Part shown: positions 62,038 through 64,000 of the stretch, one piece after another
How positions within the stretch are numbered: the stretch's first letter is position 1
Layout: every line of letters begins with the position of its first letter
Source of the DNA: Methanothrix thermoacetophila PT
GTDB taxonomy: Archaea; Halobacteriota; Methanosarcinia; Methanotrichales; Methanotrichaceae
Reading direction: 5' to 3'
NCBI RefSeq assembly: GCF_000014945.1
Contig: NC_008553.1
Coordinates: 1,815,472-1,879,471, forward strand
Length of the DNA: 64,000 nt
Notes under the pieces: generated by a model
Database searches by the model: none
What the model was told of the DNA's origin: nothing
The model's input: the letters and a program-made list of their open reading frames with translations, nothing else
Position numbers and translations under genes: made by a program

Positions 62038-63741
62038 TCACTCTATGGACATAAGCACATCGCCCGGAGAGACCGTCTTACCTGTTTCTATGTAGATCTC
62101 CTTCACAGTACCGCTTCTGTCCGCGTATACTGGGTTCTCCATCTTCATCGCTTCGAGTATCGCAACCACGTCGCCTTTGTTTACTCTGTCGCCCTTCTTC
62201 ACCTTGTACCTTATCAGAACCCCCTGCATCGGCACTGTGACTCCATCTCTCGGAGCCTTCGGCTGCGACTCCTGTATGCTCATGCCAACGGGAGCGACCT
62301 TCACGATATACGCCTCTCCATCAACCTCAACATTAAATGCAACAGGCGCGCCGCCCTTCACAGCCGCCGCAGCTTTCGTGTCCTTCTTGACAAGAGGCTC
62401 CTCGGTCGCCTGGCCCTTCAGGAACTTTATTGCGATCTGCGGGTATAGAGCGTATGTGAGATAGTCTTCCTCCTTCTTCGCGAGGCCCAGCGCATCGACC
62501 TCCCTGACAGCAGCCTCATACTCTGGAGGCAGGAGATCAGCAGGCCTCACGGTTATCGGCTCCTCGTCCTCAAGGATCTTCATGCGTATCTTCGGATCGA
62601 TATCCGCAGGAGGTCTCCCGTACAGACCCTTGACGTAATCGCGGACCTCCTTCGGGACGACCTTGTATCTCTCGCCTGTGAGAACGTTGAGAACCGCCTG
62701 GGTCCCGACTATCTGGCTCGTCGGCGTGACAAGCGGCGGATAGCCCAGGTCAGCTCTGACCCTTGGGATCTCGGCCAGGACCTCATCATATCTGTCGATC
62801 GCCTTCTGCTCGATCAGCTGCGACACAAGGTTTGACAGCATGCCTCCCGGAACCTGATACACGAGCACATTTGTGTCTATCTTGGCTGCTATCGGATTGA
62901 AGACTGGGGCGTACACATCCATGAGCTTGTCGAAGTAGCGCTTTATCTCTGTGAGCAGCTCCAGATCCAGGCCGGTATCGTATGGAGTCTCTCTGAACGC
63001 GGCCACGACACTCTCTGTGGAGGGCTGTGAGCTGCCTCCCGAGAGCGGGGATATCGCTGTATCGAGGATGTCCGCGCCTGCCTCAACAGCTGCAAGATAA
63101 CTCATATGGGCCAGTCCCGCGGTGCAGTGGGTGTGCAGGCAGACGGGCAGGTTCACCTCGCGCTTTATCGACCTCACAAGCTCACTCGCATAGTGGGGGG
63201 ATATGAGACCCGCCATATCCTTTATGCATATCGAGTCGCAGTCCATCTCCGCCAGGCGCACGGTGAACTCTGTGAACTGCTCTATGGTGTGAACCGGGCT
63301 TATGGTGTAGCAGACTGCGCCCTGCACATGCGCGCCCATCCGCTTAGCGACCCGGATGGACTTCTCCATGTTTCGTATATCGTTGACGGCATCGAATATG
63401 CGGAAGACATCCACGCCGTTTTTGGCTGCCTTCTCGACGAACTTTTCCACCACATCATCGGCATAGTGCCTGTATCCCACAAGGTTCTGCCCTCTGAGAA
63501 GCATCTGCATCTGAGTGTTGGGCATCGCCAACTTCAGAGCCCTCAAACGCTCCCAGGGATCCTCATTCAGGTAACGTATGCACGTGTCAAACGTAGCACC
63601 GCCCCAGACCTCCATCGAAAAGTAGCCGACTTGGTCGAGAAGCTCCGCAATGGGTAGCATATCCCTGGTCCTCATCCTGGTCGCGAGAAGCGACTGGTGT
63701 GCGTCTCTGAAGACTGTCTCGGTAAGCTTTACCCTGCCCAT
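62038..63741 (-). CDS. pycB: pyruvate carboxylase subunit B (carboxyltransferase plus biotin carrier)
   Basis: 567 residues. The carboxyltransferase TIM barrel has TVFRDAHQSLLATRMRTRDM at the start, CLHTHCTAGLAHMSYLAAVE with the metal-binding His pair and ICIKDMAGLISPHYASEL with the biotin-handling Lys. A conserved carboxylase domain follows (about 295-450), and a biotinyl domain ends the protein with AILEAMKMENPVYADRSGTV, where the Lys of AMKM is biotinylated. In methanogens the ATP-using subunit PycA is separate; it is not in this window. The product oxaloacetate feeds the partial TCA pathway. Confidence 0.96.
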   Translation of the reverse strand: MGRVKLTETVFRDAHQSLLATRMRTRDMLPIAELLDQVGYFSMEVWGGATFDTCIRYLNEDPWERLRALKLAMPNTQMQMLLRGQNLVGYRHYADDVVEKFVEKAAKNGVDVFRIFDAVNDIRNMEKSIRVAKRMGAHVQGAVCYTISPVHTIEQFTEFTVRLAEMDCDSICIKDMAGLISPHYASELVRSIKREVNLPVCLHTHCTAGLAHMSYLAAVEAGADILDTAISPLSGGSSQPSTESVVAAFRETPYDTGLDLELLTEIKRYFDKLMDVYAPVFNPIAAKIDTNVLVYQVPGGMLSNLVSQLIEQKAIDRYDEVLAEIPRVRADLGYPPLVTPTSQIVGTQAVLNVLTGERYKVVPKEVRDYVKGLYGRPPADIDPKIRMKILEDEEPITVRPADLLPPEYEAAVREVDALGLAKKEEDYLTYALYPQIAIKFLKGQATEEPLVKKDTKAAAAVKGGAPVAFNVEVDGEAYIVKVAPVGMSIQESQPKAPRDGVTVPMQGVLIRYKVKKGDRVNKGDVVAILEAMKMENPVYADRSGTVKEIYIETGKTVSPGDVLMSIE

Positions 63742-63796
63742 ATAGATCCCCCAAGCATCATCGCTCTTTCTTTAAAATACCTTCGATCGCATGGCA

Positions 63797-63887
63797 GGAC
63801 CTGTCCGTATAAGAGCTGTGGCCAGAAATCTGGATCTTCTCCCCTTCTGCGCATCATAAACATCTAATCCTTTATTCGGACACGTCC
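63797..63887. mobile_element. MITE-like element, copy 2
   Basis: Left end GGACCTGTCCGTATAAG, right end complement GGACGTGTCCGAATAAA. Shared inner block AGAGCTG..CAGAAATCTG with the copy at 38838-38927. No clear target duplication. Confidence 0.7.
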
Positions 63888-63894
63888 GCACGCA

Positions 63895-63976
63895 GGACCT
63901 GTCGGAAAAAGAGCTGAATTCAGGGATCTGTGGATTGCTCCTTTTGAAGACACTTAATCCTTATTTGAACAGGTTC
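63895..63976. mobile_element. MITE-like element, copy 3 (degenerate)
   Basis: Left end GGACCTGTCGGAAAAAG, right end complement GAACCTGTTCAAATAAG, inner GAGCTGAATTCAGGGATCTG nearly the same as in copy 1. It starts 7 bases after copy 2 in the same orientation, so the two form a tandem pair. Confidence 0.65.
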
Positions 63977-64000
63977 GCAACAGCTCAGGCTAGCCGACAT

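Overview
The window is a piece of a euryarchaeal, methanogen-type chromosome. The evidence is a full archaeal S10/spc-type ribosomal operon carrying archaeal-only proteins (L32e, L19e, S4e, RNase P component 1, Cbf5), aIF5A with a hypusine site, a TrmB regulator, a radical-SAM protein resembling tetraether lipid synthase, TATA-box promoters with leaderless or GGTGA-type starts, and ATGA stop/start overlaps. Gene order and style remind me of Methanothrix (Methanosaeta); that genus-level guess is an inference from memory, not a database match.

Layout. 1-2.3 kb: an XPD/Rad3 helicase running off the left edge and a tiny charged ORF. 2.75-12.5 kb: a surface-glycan locus (flippase, one GT2, four GT4 glycosyltransferases, a GlmU-like sugar-1-phosphate nucleotidylyltransferase that seems to start at CTG, and GlmS). 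An AT-rich island (about 3.25-6.2 kb) begins inside the flippase and ends inside a 40-codon GT2 remnant. 12.6-13.5 kb: an IS element with a perfect 10-bp target duplication and a frameshifted transposase. 13.5-21 kb: a metal-binding lipoprotein-type gene, SerB, TrmB divergent from the radical-SAM gene, an HprK-like P-loop protein, aIF5A and a truncated sensor kinase. 21-31 kb: a pentapeptide-repeat membrane protein and a 2,713-residue secreted protein with eleven 249-bp repeats.

31-43 kb: a gamma-carbonic-anhydrase-like protein, an LPG-synthase-type membrane protein, a four-gene amidoligase operon (RLAN domain, RimK ATP-grasp, YkgJ-type cysteine cluster, GCS2 ligase), a YyaL thioredoxin-domain protein, a small MITE-like element with 8-bp target duplication, a zinc-finger protein with Pcm, and two secreted proteins. 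43.0-58.8 kb, all on the minus strand: SPOUT methyltransferase, L3, L4, L23, L2, S19, L22, S3, L29, Rnp1, S17, L14, L24, S4e, L5, S14, S8, L6, L32e, L19e, L18, S5, L30, L15, SecY, EMC3/DUF106, Cmk, Cbf5, and an intron-containing tRNA-Ser whose 5' end overlaps the end of cbf5. 59-63.7 kb: a stomatin/NfeD pair, ArgB and pyruvate carboxylase subunit B. Two more MITE-like copies lie in tandem at the right end.

How the parts work together: GlmS and the GlmU-like enzyme would supply nucleotide-activated amino sugars to the neighbouring glycosyltransferases and flippase, and the large secreted proteins rich in N-glycosylation sequons are plausible recipients. The ribosomal block couples translation with protein export (SecY, EMC3) and with tRNA/rRNA maturation (Rnp1, Cbf5, SPOUT enzyme). 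The least explained pieces are the amidoligase operon, the HprK-like protein, the channel-like pentapeptide protein and the Trp/Tyr-rich secreted protein.
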